Source: Clostridia bacterium (lineage in GTDB: Bacteria; Bacillota; Clostridia; Oscillospirales; CAG-272). From it: DNA of 8,029 nucleotides. The notes beneath the pieces were generated by a model, which saw only the letters and a list, made by a program, of their open reading frames with translations, was not told the origin of the DNA and did no database searches. The stretch is taken from assembly GCA_017461825.1 (NCBI GenBank), contig JAFTXB010000087.1, forward strand, positions 1-8,029, given 5' to 3'. Shown here piece by piece: positions 1-6,022 of the stretch. Position 1 is the stretch's first letter, and each line of letters begins with the position of its first letter. Made by a program: the position numbers and the translations under genes.

Positions 1-612
1 GGTTGCCTTGCGGACGGAAGTGACGTATGTCAGATTGAGGAGCTTGTACGTCTCGGTGAGCTTACGGGGCGTGCTTGGGAAAAGGATGTACAGGTGATGG
101 TAGAGGGTCCCGGACATATGCCGATGGATCAGATCGAAGCCAATATGAAAATGCAGCAGACCATTTGTATGGGCGCACCCTTCTACGTGCTCGGTCCTAT
201 CGTTACCGATATTGCTCCCGGTTATGACCACATTACATCTGCAATTGGTGGCGCTATTGCGGCGGCAAGCGGTGCAGCCTTCCTTTGCTACGTAACACCT
301 GCCGAGCATCTGGCTCTTCCGAATGTTAACGACGTAAAGCAGGGAATTATCGCATCTAAAATTGCGGCTCACGCAGCAGATATTGCCAAGAAGATCCCTC
401 ATGCAAGGGATATCGACGACCGCATGGGAGATGCACGTCGCAAACTCGATTGGGAGGAACAATGGGCGTGCGCTCTTGATCCCGAAACGGCAAAGAGAAT
501 CCGTGACGAGCGCAAGCCCGAGCATGAGGATACCTGCTCGATGTGCGGTAAGTTCTGTGCTGTGCGAAGCATGAACAAAGCACTCAATAATGAAAAGGTA
601 GATATTCTGTAA
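1..612 (+). CDS. thiC: Phosphomethylpyrimidine synthase ThiC, C-terminal part (5' truncated by window edge)
   Basis: ThiC is a cytosolic radical-SAM enzyme that rearranges aminoimidazole ribotide into hydroxymethylpyrimidine phosphate, the pyrimidine half of thiamine. The reading frame is open from base 1, so the gene begins outside the window; 203 residues remain of an enzyme usually well over 400 long. Visible family hallmarks are the EGPGHMPMDQ motif (bases 103-132), the stretch GPIVTDIAPGYDH, CYVTPAEHL, and the HAADIAK segment. The C-terminal iron-sulfur cluster motif reads CSMCGKFC near bases 529-552, with spacing CX2CX3C. The E. coli and Caulobacter type has CX2CX4C with an extra proline; as I recall, the shorter CSMCGK form occurs in clostridial ThiC, so it looks like a lineage variant and not damage. 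Any TPP riboswitch would lie upstream, outside the window. No convincing terminator follows the stop. Identification is secure. Confidence 0.96.
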   Translation, partial: GCLADGSDVCQIEELVRLGELTGRAWEKDVQVMVEGPGHMPMDQIEANMKMQQTICMGAPFYVLGPIVTDIAPGYDHITSAIGGAIAAASGAAFLCYVTPAEHLALPNVNDVKQGIIASKIAAHAADIAKKIPHARDIDDRMGDARRKLDWEEQWACALDPETAKRIRDERKPEHEDTCSMCGKFCAVRSMNKALNNEKVDIL

Positions 613-738
613 ATACAAGATGTGTTATAGTAAATGAATCTGCGGAAAGCATATTGATAACCCCAATACACATGCGCACTTTTGTCTATATGCCAACTGT
701 GAAAGGCGTGGAGTCCCCTTCCTACGAATATTATGATA

Positions 739-763
739 ATATATCGCAAGACATCTGTTTTGG
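739..763 (+). repeat. Left copy of an imperfect 25-bp direct repeat flanking the hypothetical gene
   Basis: This segment matches 1432-1456 at 20 of 25 positions. Both copies contain ATATCGCA, three variable bases, then CATCTGTT. A further shared TACGAAT lies upstream of each copy (723-729 and 1412-1418) but with a 4-nt difference in spacing, so the similarity may extend to about 40 nt. The two copies bracket the AT-rich gene at 896-1432. Origin is unknown: a duplication scar, an insertion footprint, or the remnant of the 3' end of a second copy of the gene are all possible. Confidence 0.5.
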
Positions 764-798
764 ATGCACATGAAATGTCTTTAAAAGACCCAAAGCCC

Positions 799-827
799 TT
801 GATTTTTAGTCGAAAGTGTGATAAAAT
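799..827 (+). promoter_or_regulatory. Sigma-A type promoter for the 896-1432 gene
   Basis: The -35 element is TTGATT (799-804). After a 17-bp spacer comes the -10 element TAAAAT (822-827), preceded by TG one base upstream (extended -10, 819-820). It lies about 70 bp before the start codon and points at the hypothetical gene, so the gene is likely transcribed independently of thiC. Confidence 0.7.
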
Positions 828-831
828 TATT

Positions 832-855
832 TATATGTTTATATGTTTATATGTT
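832..855 (+). repeat. Three perfect tandem copies of TATATGTT in the leader
   Basis: The octamer TATATGTT occurs three times head to tail with no mismatch. It starts just past the -10 element, around the expected transcription start, and continues into the 5' leader. Such short tandem units can change in number by slippage, which here would alter initial-transcribed sequence and leader length. Whether this one varies cannot be told from one sequence. Confidence 0.75.
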
Positions 856-895
856 CTATTGTTAATACGAAAACAACTAAAAACGAGGTGCAGCT

Positions 896-1432
896 ATGAA
901 TTTGTTTCAAGTAAAAGAATTACTCCAAACTAATTCAATCCCGTTTGAAGAATGCGAATTTGAAAACGAAGCAGAATTTTTGAAGCATATTTTATCTAAT
1001 CCCTATACTAAAAACACTAAAACAAGTAAATTTTATGCTCTGATAATTTATAGTCAAAACGGCAAACGGCACATTGAACTTGAGTTTGAAGAAAAGGATG
1101 GAGATTTCGTTTTTTGGGATTTGTGGTTTGGCGAGTTTTGTTTAGAATACTTTAATTGCAATATCAGCGCCGATGATCTTCTTGATGAGATTCGACAGAT
1201 GATGATGGGAAATCGCGGGGTTATAATTAAAAACAACGCTAAAAATAATCGTTGGATTGCCGATGCCCAATTTGATCTTGACGACGATGATGACGACTTA
1301 TTTGGAAAGCGAGGTTTTGAAAAAAACGTAAAAAGTATTCGTAAAAAGAAAAGCTTTATAGAAAAGCTATTTGGGATCAGCCATATTTATGAAATTTACG
1401 ATTGGAATACTTACGAATGCATTGTAAAATAA
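896..1432 (+). CDS. Hypothetical acidic protein, AT-rich gene, function unknown
   Basis: I do not recognise the family of this 178-residue protein. The start is supported by GAGGTG at 885-890, 5 nt before the ATG, and by a promoter at 799-827. The protein lacks a signal peptide or membrane segment and is probably cytosolic. The N-terminal two thirds mix acidic and aromatic residues (for example EFEEKDGDFVFWDLWFGEF), which suggests a compact alpha/beta fold. A run of six aspartates (DLDDDDDDLF, about residues 127-136) is followed by a lysine-rich stretch with RKKKSF and then an aromatic C-terminus ending YECIVK. Small, acidic, AT-rich orphan genes of this look include polymorphic-toxin immunity proteins, but no toxin partner is visible and the assignment is speculative. 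Base composition is clearly lower in GC than its neighbours, and direct repeats flank it; both suggest recent acquisition. Confidence 0.75.
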   Translation: MNLFQVKELLQTNSIPFEECEFENEAEFLKHILSNPYTKNTKTSKFYALIIYSQNGKRHIELEFEEKDGDFVFWDLWFGEFCLEYFNCNISADDLLDEIRQMMMGNRGVIIKNNAKNNRWIADAQFDLDDDDDDLFGKRGFEKNVKSIRKKKSFIEKLFGISHIYEIYDWNTYECIVK

Positions 1433-1456
1433 CATATCGCATGGCATCTGTTAAGG
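1432..1456 (+). repeat. Right copy of the imperfect 25-bp direct repeat
   Basis: This is the partner of 739-763, matching at 20 of 25 positions, with shared blocks ATATCGCA (1434-1441) and CATCTGTT (1445-1452). It begins at the last base of the hypothetical gene's stop codon, so the repeat unit abuts the gene's 3' end. The upstream TACGAAT (1412-1418) that also recurs near the left copy lies inside the coding sequence. Confidence 0.5.
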
Positions 1457-1488
1457 CTGTTCAACACAACGCAATTTCCTCAACCGTA

Positions 1489-1517
1489 TTGACAGGCTTG
1501 CGGTTTTGTGATATAAT
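1489..1517 (+). promoter_or_regulatory. Perfect-consensus sigma-A promoter for the YgjV-family gene
   Basis: TTGACA (1489-1494) and TATAAT (1512-1517) are separated by exactly 17 bp, with an extended TG at 1509-1510. Predicted initiation is near 1524, giving a leader of about 30 nt before the ATG at 1554. All twelve hexamer bases match consensus, so strong constitutive transcription is expected unless a repressor intervenes; no clear operator is seen. Confidence 0.9.
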
Positions 1518-1553
1518 ACTGACGTTTGAATTTTCATCAAAGGAAGAGAGACT

Positions 1554-2087
1554 ATGTTTGGTAACGCAACCGAAGTGATGTATGTGATAGGGCAGATTCT
1601 TGGTATAATAGCCGTGGTGATCGGCTTTTTCACCTATCAGATGAAGACCGCAGGCAAGCTGTTGATCTTTGAACTCATCGTATCGTTTCTGTTTTCCGCG
1701 CATTACCTCCTCATCGGGGCTACGGGGGCTATGGCGCTGAATTTTCTTTGCGGTGTGCGATGCGTCTTTTATTACTTCCGTAACAAGCGCGGAAGCCAAA
1801 GCAAGCTTTTGCCCATCGTCTTTACCGTGCTGATCGTTGCGACCAGCATCCTGACGTGGGAGGGCTGGTATTCCGTCTTCATCATGGCGGGGCTTGCGGT
1901 TCATTCCTTGGCGACGGCAATGGCGGATGCGCAAAAGATTCGCTTTGCAATGTTTATCAAAAATCCGCTGTGCTTGGCGTATAACGTGATGGTACTGTCG
2001 ATCGGAGGGATCGCGTACGAATGCACCGTGTTGGTCTCGTCCATCATAGGGGTGTTGCGAAACCGCAAACAGAGCAAGAGCCGATAA
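1554..2087 (+). CDS. YgjV-family inner membrane protein (Imp-YgjV)
   Basis: This 177-residue polytopic membrane protein resembles E. coli YgjV, which is of similar length and has no established biochemical role. Hydrophobic segments are visible at roughly residues 8-28, 36-56, 57-75, 86-101, 104-123 and 137-167. Short polar, lysine/arginine-rich loops separate them (YQMKTAGK, YFRNKRGSQSK), and a basic tail RNRKQSKSR ends the protein. Family-like traits are the N-terminal GQILGIIAVVIGFFTYQ and the HYLLIGATGAMALNF segment. The start is fixed by an AGGAAGAG ribosome binding site just upstream. The gene has its own perfect promoter and ends at a strong hairpin, so it is monocistronic. Family assignment is from remembered sequence character and is fairly confident; function is unknown. 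Confidence 0.85.
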   Translation: MFGNATEVMYVIGQILGIIAVVIGFFTYQMKTAGKLLIFELIVSFLFSAHYLLIGATGAMALNFLCGVRCVFYYFRNKRGSQSKLLPIVFTVLIVATSILTWEGWYSVFIMAGLAVHSLATAMADAQKIRFAMFIKNPLCLAYNVMVLSIGGIAYECTVLVSSIIGVLRNRKQSKSR

Positions 2088-2105
2088 AATGTGTCAATTA
2101 AAACG

Positions 2106-2143
2106 AAATGCCCGACTTTCCGTAAAGAAGGTCGGGCATTTTT
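2106..2143 (+). terminator. Intrinsic terminator between convergent genes, probably bidirectional
   Basis: AATGCCCGACTTTC (2107-2120) pairs with GAAGGTCGGGCATT (2127-2140), with one G-U wobble and a 6-nt loop. An outer A-T pair (2106/2141) can extend the stem, and a T run follows (2139-2143). It terminates the YgjV-family transcript. On the minus strand the stem is followed by TTTCGTTTT, so it can also serve the FAD oxidoreductase operon ending at 2155. Confidence 0.9.
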
Positions 2144-2154
2144 GCGTGTTTGTT

Positions 2155-4080
2155 TTACGACTTGGGTTGTGTAATGTTTAGCATATGCTCAATAAAACTG
2201 TTCATTTCTTCGTATGCCGCCGAGCCCCGAGCGGCGTCGGTCACGCGGCGTAAAACACTACCGTCCTCAAAATATGCATGAAAGAATCGGTGCAATTGCT
2301 CCATACACAGCCCGAAACGCCGATGGATCTTATAAATGGACATACAAGCATGGGTCAGCATTGCAAAATATACAAAATTTCGATCGGGCTCGGTGTGATA
2401 GAGATAATTGGGTTTCAAGGTGTGATACATTGGTCGATCGAGCTCTTCCGCCGATAAGAGTTCGGTCAACAGCGGTAGGTCGGTCTCCGTGCCAAGTCTG
2501 CCAAGCAGACAAACGGCAACGGCACTTCGAAACTGATTGGAGCGGCGATTGTCGGTAAAGAAGAAGCAATCTCGGTTTTGCACGATCTCTCGCAGAACGG
2601 GGAGCGCACGTTCGTCTCCCAGCAGCCCCAGCGCAATCGCACAGTTGTAGCGGTAAAGGGTGTCGTCTGCTGTTTGCATTTCTTGGGACAGACGTTCGCG
2701 CACGGCATCCCGATCGGGGGCGAGGTAGCAGGACCATATCGCTTTGCCCGGGGCATCGGTTTTCAGCAGATCAAAATTTCGGTCAACGTCAAAGGTTATC
2801 GGCTCGCAGATGTGATCTGCGGGGGATAACGCTTCGTATGCTTTGTCGGGAGTGCGCCCAAGTGCCTTCATCTTGTTCAGATATATGCCGTAGGTGTTAT
2901 CAAAATAAAAGCTTTCGTCGGTGTCATCGCCATAGCAACCGCGCTTTTTTGCCCGTGCGAGGTATTCGGCGTAGTCTATATCCAAAAGATCCTTGCCGTT
3001 CAGCGCCGCCATCGCGGTCGCAATGCCGAGGCATTCTCCCATGCGGAACATATCGCGATTCATTCGGACGGCGCTTTGCGAATACGTGTCGCAGGAAAGA
3101 CATCTGCCCGCCGTAATAAGCCCGCGTATGCCCTTGGGAACGACACTTCCCATCGGGACGGGAATATTGATCGTTACGGTGGAGAGATTGGCGATGACCC
3201 ACCAATTTTGAAACAGTTCCTCCTCGGTGGCACGCAGGCTTCCGTGTCTGTCCAGGTCGGAATACGCCCAGAACAGGATCTTTTCGGGGCGTTTGTTGAG
3301 CAATAAGTTTTCGTATAAAACGGCATCCTCGCCCTCGTAGGTCAAGCCCTCACGGATACCTGTATGCAATGCGCAGCCCACCACCTCTCGGTTCTCCAGC
3401 ATATAGCTTGCATTTGCGTGCGCCATGATCGTTTTCTCGGAAAAATCCTTTGCACAATAATGATCCATGATTCCGCTGTCGTTGTTTTTGGAAAACAGGC
3501 TCCCGTTTTTGGTGAATTGCAAAAATACACCAAAGGGTACGAAACTACCGTCATTCGGTCTTCCGTAATGCTTTTTGGCCTCGGTCATGCGGATCAGATG
3601 CCCGTCGCTCGTTGCATCCACGGTAATATCTGCTTTGATCGAAATTTCTTTTTTTCCGTCAAAGGCAAGCACGCCGATCACTCTGTTGTCTTCAAAATAA
3701 AGACCGATCACGCTGTGCCGACAGAGGATTCTGACGCCGCTTGACAGCAGCCGTTCGGTCAGGCGGATCTGCCGCTGCTCCCATTGCCGCATATTTGACA
3801 AAAAAACGGTATCCTTCCGATTTTTACGGTCGTCCTCCTCATAGCTTCCGCCGCTTTGCCCGTAATAATAGCTCGTTACGTTGCCACAAACGGGCATACC
3901 TCCAATGTTTTCTCCAAGCTCCAGCAGGATCACGTCAGCGCCCTCTCTTGCGGCGGAGTCGGCGGCATTAGCACCAGCACTTCCCGCGCCAACGCACAGC
4001 ACGTTACAGCACTCGTCAAATTTTACAGCATTACAAGCCGTTTTTGTGACCTTGCCGTTCTCAAGACTCGATAGAAACAT
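2155..4080 (-). CDS. FAD-dependent oxidoreductase (FAD_oxidored type) with C-terminal HEAT-like repeats
   Basis: This 641-residue flavoprotein is probably cytosolic; its substrate is unknown. Residues 27-54 form a Rossmann beta-alpha-beta unit: VLCVGAGSAGANAA with GAGSAG at 31-36, and Glu54 in the ribose-binding position. GENIGGMPVCG (56-66) is the loop typical of the FAD_oxidored family. VDATSDG (154-160) and GLITAGRCLS (320-329) are the further FAD-contacting segments. Past about residue 450 the protein departs from a plain oxidoreductase: ALGLLGDERALPVLREIV (483-500) and AVCLLGRLGTETDLPLLTELL (521-541) are HEAT-like helical pairs. The ATG at 4080 is chosen over an upstream in-frame ATG at 4350 because it has AAAGGAG 7 nt upstream and avoids a 290-nt overlap. 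It overlaps the preceding gene by 20 nt, implying translational coupling. Cysteines are numerous, consistent with an anaerobic cytosol. Confidence 0.88.
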   Translation of the reverse strand: MFLSSLENGKVTKTACNAVKFDECCNVLCVGAGSAGANAADSAAREGADVILLELGENIGGMPVCGNVTSYYYGQSGGSYEEDDRKNRKDTVFLSNMRQWEQRQIRLTERLLSSGVRILCRHSVIGLYFEDNRVIGVLAFDGKKEISIKADITVDATSDGHLIRMTEAKKHYGRPNDGSFVPFGVFLQFTKNGSLFSKNNDSGIMDHYCAKDFSEKTIMAHANASYMLENREVVGCALHTGIREGLTYEGEDAVLYENLLLNKRPEKILFWAYSDLDRHGSLRATEEELFQNWWVIANLSTVTINIPVPMGSVVPKGIRGLITAGRCLSCDTYSQSAVRMNRDMFRMGECLGIATAMAALNGKDLLDIDYAEYLARAKKRGCYGDDTDESFYFDNTYGIYLNKMKALGRTPDKAYEALSPADHICEPITFDVDRNFDLLKTDAPGKAIWSCYLAPDRDAVRERLSQEMQTADDTLYRYNCAIALGLLGDERALPVLREIVQNRDCFFFTDNRRSNQFRSAVAVCLLGRLGTETDLPLLTELLSAEELDRPMYHTLKPNYLYHTEPDRNFVYFAMLTHACMSIYKIHRRFGLCMEQLHRFFHAYFEDGSVLRRVTDAARGSAAYEEMNSFIEHMLNITQPKS

Positions 4081-4822
4081 TTGCTTGCTCCTTTCCGTAG
4101 AGATAACCTGCTTCAAATGCCTCGATGGGGTTGTCAAACCGACCGTCACACAGCTCGCCCCCGCTGCCGTTTCCATAGAAAACGGGTGCCATATACAGAA
4201 TTTTGGCATTGATGGCATGGGATTGCCATTTGTGATACACGTCCAGCTTGATGCGGTTTTCGTCGGTGTCGGCGCATACGACGAAATGCAACGCATAGCG
4301 ATTTTCGTAGGCGGTGGGCTCGATCCGTGCGCCTTCAAAGCAGCTTTCAAGCTGCTCTCTGACGGGATCGATGCAGTCGCAAACGAACAAAACGGTGTAT
4401 TGCTTCGGCTCCGTGCAATCGGTTGCGTTCAACACTTGCTTGGCAAGCAAATGCGACAGCCCCCCGTTGGTTTGAACGGTGACGTCGTAAATACCGTCCG
4501 GCTTTTGAAGTATACGGATCACACGGCATTTTAAAAGGATCGTCAGATCTTTTTCCGAAATAAATTTGCAAAAGGCGTATTCAAAGCCGTTTGCGTTTTG
4601 CACGCCTTCCTTGAATAGGGAGAAGGAATCGAAAAGCTCCTGCAGATCAGCCCCTTCCTTCGTTTTCGGTGCGTAAGGAGTATAGTGGAAGGTTCTCATG
4701 GGCAGATAAAAGCTTGTGTCGCAAATTTGATGCTCCTCACAGATAACGGTATTTTTATTTGCCAACGCATAGCCCACCGATCCATAGCCGCATCCGACGA
4801 TCAGTGTGTCGTAAATCTCCAT
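4061..4822 (-). CDS. Small FAD/NAD-binding oxidoreductase-like protein, degenerate
   Basis: This 253-residue protein begins like a flavoprotein: YDTLIVGCGYGSVGYALA (4-21) has the GxGxxG-type loop GCGYGSVG at 10-17, followed by a second strand ending in acidic residues (TVICEE, 25-30). VLNATDC (130-136) resembles the ATG/ATD segment seen before the NAD- or substrate-binding part of FAD oxidoreductases. Much of a normal FAD enzyme is missing; at 253 residues it is about half the usual size, and I see no clear second FAD-contact motif near the C-terminus (GNGSGGELCDGRFDNP, 217-231, could be a relic). It is the first gene of an operon with the 641-residue flavoprotein, overlapping it by 20 nt, so the two may act together. 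The ATG at 4822 is preferred over one at 4840 because AGGAG lies 7 nt before it. Substrate is unknown. Confidence 0.72.
   Translation of the reverse strand: MEIYDTLIVGCGYGSVGYALANKNTVICEEHQICDTSFYLPMRTFHYTPYAPKTKEGADLQELFDSFSLFKEGVQNANGFEYAFCKFISEKDLTILLKCRVIRILQKPDGIYDVTVQTNGGLSHLLAKQVLNATDCTEPKQYTVLFVCDCIDPVREQLESCFEGARIEPTAYENRYALHFVVCADTDENRIKLDVYHKWQSHAINAKILYMAPVFYGNGSGGELCDGRFDNPIEAFEAGYLYGKEQANVSIES
4088..4094 (-). promoter_or_regulatory. Ribosome binding site fixing the start of the 641-residue flavoprotein
   Basis: On the minus strand AAAGGAG sits 7 nt before the ATG at 4080. It lies inside the end of the preceding gene, so ribosomes finishing that gene can reinitiate here. This decides against the longer in-frame start at 4350. 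Confidence 0.85.
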
Positions 4823-4829
4823 AGTGTGT

Positions 4830-4834
4830 CTCCT
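4830..4834 (-). promoter_or_regulatory. Ribosome binding site fixing the start of the 253-residue protein
   Basis: Minus-strand AGGAG lies 7 nt before the ATG at 4822. The other in-frame ATG (4840) would place this element inside the coding sequence and has no comparable site upstream. Confidence 0.85.
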
Positions 4835-4897
4835 ATCCATTTCAAATTTTTGACAATGATTTTCACGGTTTCATGCTTTATCAGTCCATTGTATTAC

Positions 4898-4926
4898 ATT
4901 ATAATGGATTACTTGGCGGTTGTCAA
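4898..4926 (-). promoter_or_regulatory. Perfect-consensus sigma-A promoter for the two-gene flavoprotein operon
   Basis: Read on the minus strand, TTGACA (4921-4926) and TATAAT (4898-4903) are separated by exactly 17 bp. The predicted start is near 4891, leaving a leader of about 70 nt before the first ATG. In the leader, ACAATG and CATTGT form a short, widely spaced inverted repeat; it is too weak to call an operator. Confidence 0.9.
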
Positions 4927-4940
4927 GAGGAAATAAAGTT

Positions 4941-4989
4941 AAAATTTAAAAACCGCCCCATGTATGCGCGTGCATACGTGGGGCGGTTT
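4941..4989 (-). terminator. Long intrinsic terminator downstream of the quinone oxidoreductase gene
   Basis: Two 18-nt arms (4950-4967 and 4972-4989) pair with a single mismatch (G-U or A-C, depending on strand) around a 4-nt loop; the core is ACCGCCCC/GGGGCGGT. On the minus strand the stem is followed by TTTTT then AAATTTT. It ends the GH5-quinone oxidoreductase transcript 20 nt past the stop and insulates the next promoter. Confidence 0.9.
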
Positions 4990-5009
4990 GTTGCGGTATG
5001 TGCAATTGA

Positions 5010-5993
5010 TCAGTCTACTGTCAAAACGACTTTACCGACGTTCTCGCCTCTGTAGAGGATGTCGTGGGCTGCCTCTGCCTCCTCGATGGGCAGTACCTTG
5101 TAAATGGTGGGCTTGACCTCACCCGTTGCAACCTTCGGCCATACGTCGCGGACAAGACCTGCGAGGATCTCAGCCTTCACGGCAGGCGTTCTCGAGCGCA
5201 GGGTGCTTCCGATGATGCGGACGTTACGGACGTAGATGTTTTTCAGGTCGATCTCGGTCTTGGTTCCTGCCAGTGCCGCGATCATGATCCATCTTGCGCC
5301 GTGCTTGAGATAATGGATGCACTTGCCCATGATCTCGCCGCCGAGACAGTCGATGGCAACGTCTACGGGGTGGCCTGCCTCAAGCTCAGCCTTGAGCACG
5401 TCTGCGATGTTCTGCGTGGAGGTATCAACCACTACGTCTGCATTCAGATGCTCGATCTTCTTTGCGATCTCAGCCGTGAGAACGGTGGTGATCACGCGTA
5501 CGCCAAATGCCTTTGCCATGGGAATGACAACGCTTGCCAGTCCGCTGGCACCCGCGTTCATAAGCAGGGTGTCGCCGGGCTGGATCTTGCCCTCAATAAA
5601 GAGGTTGAGGTATGCGGTTGCATATGCCTCGGGCATTGCTGCCGCCTCAACGAGCGAGCAGTTTTCGGGGATGGGCATGAGCATATCGTAGCGTACGGTT
5701 ACGTACTGTGCGTATCCGCCGCCGCCCAAGAGAGCGCAAACCTTGTCTCCGAGTTTCCAATTGGATTCTTTTGCTGCCTCTTCACCAATCTCAACGATGG
5801 TTCCCGCAATCTCCAGTCCCATCCACTCGGGGCATCCGGGAGGGGGAGGGTAATCGCCCTCTCTCTGCATGAGGTCGGCGCGGTTGAGCGCTGCTGCCTC
5901 GATCTTTACGAGAACCTCGTCGGATTTCATAACGGGATCCGGAACGTCCGCCCAGATCAGGTGCTTGTCAGCCTGTACTAATGTTGCTTTCAT
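5010..5993 (-). CDS. NAD(P)H quinone oxidoreductase, PIG3-type (zinc-free MDR family)
   Basis: This 327-residue protein belongs to the medium-chain dehydrogenase/reductase superfamily, in the quinone oxidoreductase/PIG3 branch that uses NAD(P)H to reduce quinones or related electrophiles in the cytosol. NRADLMQREGDYPPPPG (37-53) is a PIG3-like signature, followed by MGLEIAGTI (58-66) and a GroES-like N-terminal fold. Cys and His ligands for the catalytic zinc of alcohol dehydrogenases are absent at the expected places. The Rossmann domain begins near 140 with LLMNAGASGLASVV; the usual GASGVGT loop is changed to GASGLAS, so the third glycine is alanine or serine. DVAIDCLGGE (211-220) and a C-terminal VLPIEEAEAAHD segment are also typical. 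An AAAGGA site lies about 11 nt before the ATG. It follows the GH5 gene by 29 nt without promoter or terminator, so the two are probably cotranscribed; the physiological substrate is unknown. Confidence 0.92.
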   Translation of the reverse strand: MKATLVQADKHLIWADVPDPVMKSDEVLVKIEAAALNRADLMQREGDYPPPPGCPEWMGLEIAGTIVEIGEEAAKESNWKLGDKVCALLGGGGYAQYVTVRYDMLMPIPENCSLVEAAAMPEAYATAYLNLFIEGKIQPGDTLLMNAGASGLASVVIPMAKAFGVRVITTVLTAEIAKKIEHLNADVVVDTSTQNIADVLKAELEAGHPVDVAIDCLGGEIMGKCIHYLKHGARWIMIAALAGTKTEIDLKNIYVRNVRIIGSTLRSRTPAVKAEILAGLVRDVWPKVATGEVKPTIYKVLPIEEAEAAHDILYRGENVGKVVLTVD

Positions 5994-6022
5994 GTTTGGT
6001 TATATCCTTTCAGTTTGGTTTT

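Noticed and set aside
613..735. Search for a thiC terminator or small RNA
   Set aside because: Only short, unconvincing inverted segments without a T run; nothing could be supported.
733..933. 66-codon plus-strand frame overlapping the start of the 896-1432 gene
   Set aside because: No ribosome binding site, spans the promoter and octamer repeat, and its sequence is typical translated AT-rich noncoding DNA.
1482..1507. Possible weak terminator AACCG...CGGTTTT after the hypothetical gene
   Set aside because: Only a 5-bp stem with a 14-nt loop, and it overlaps the -35 element of the perfect promoter; likely chance.
4081..4350. N-terminal 90-codon extension of the FAD oxidoreductase from the in-frame ATG at 4350
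   Set aside because: It lies entirely within the upstream gene in another frame, has low-complexity Ser/Pro/Thr-rich sequence without domain character, and the ATG at 4080 has a strong ribosome binding site and precedes the FAD motif normally.
3881..4534. 217-codon plus-strand frame across the flavoprotein operon
   Set aside because: Shadow of two overlapping minus-strand genes with good starts and FAD motifs.
5064..5981. 305-codon plus-strand frame opposite the quinone oxidoreductase gene
   Set aside because: Antisense shadow of a well-supported gene; the high Cys/His content and lack of family motifs are typical of mirror frames of GC-biased coding sequence.
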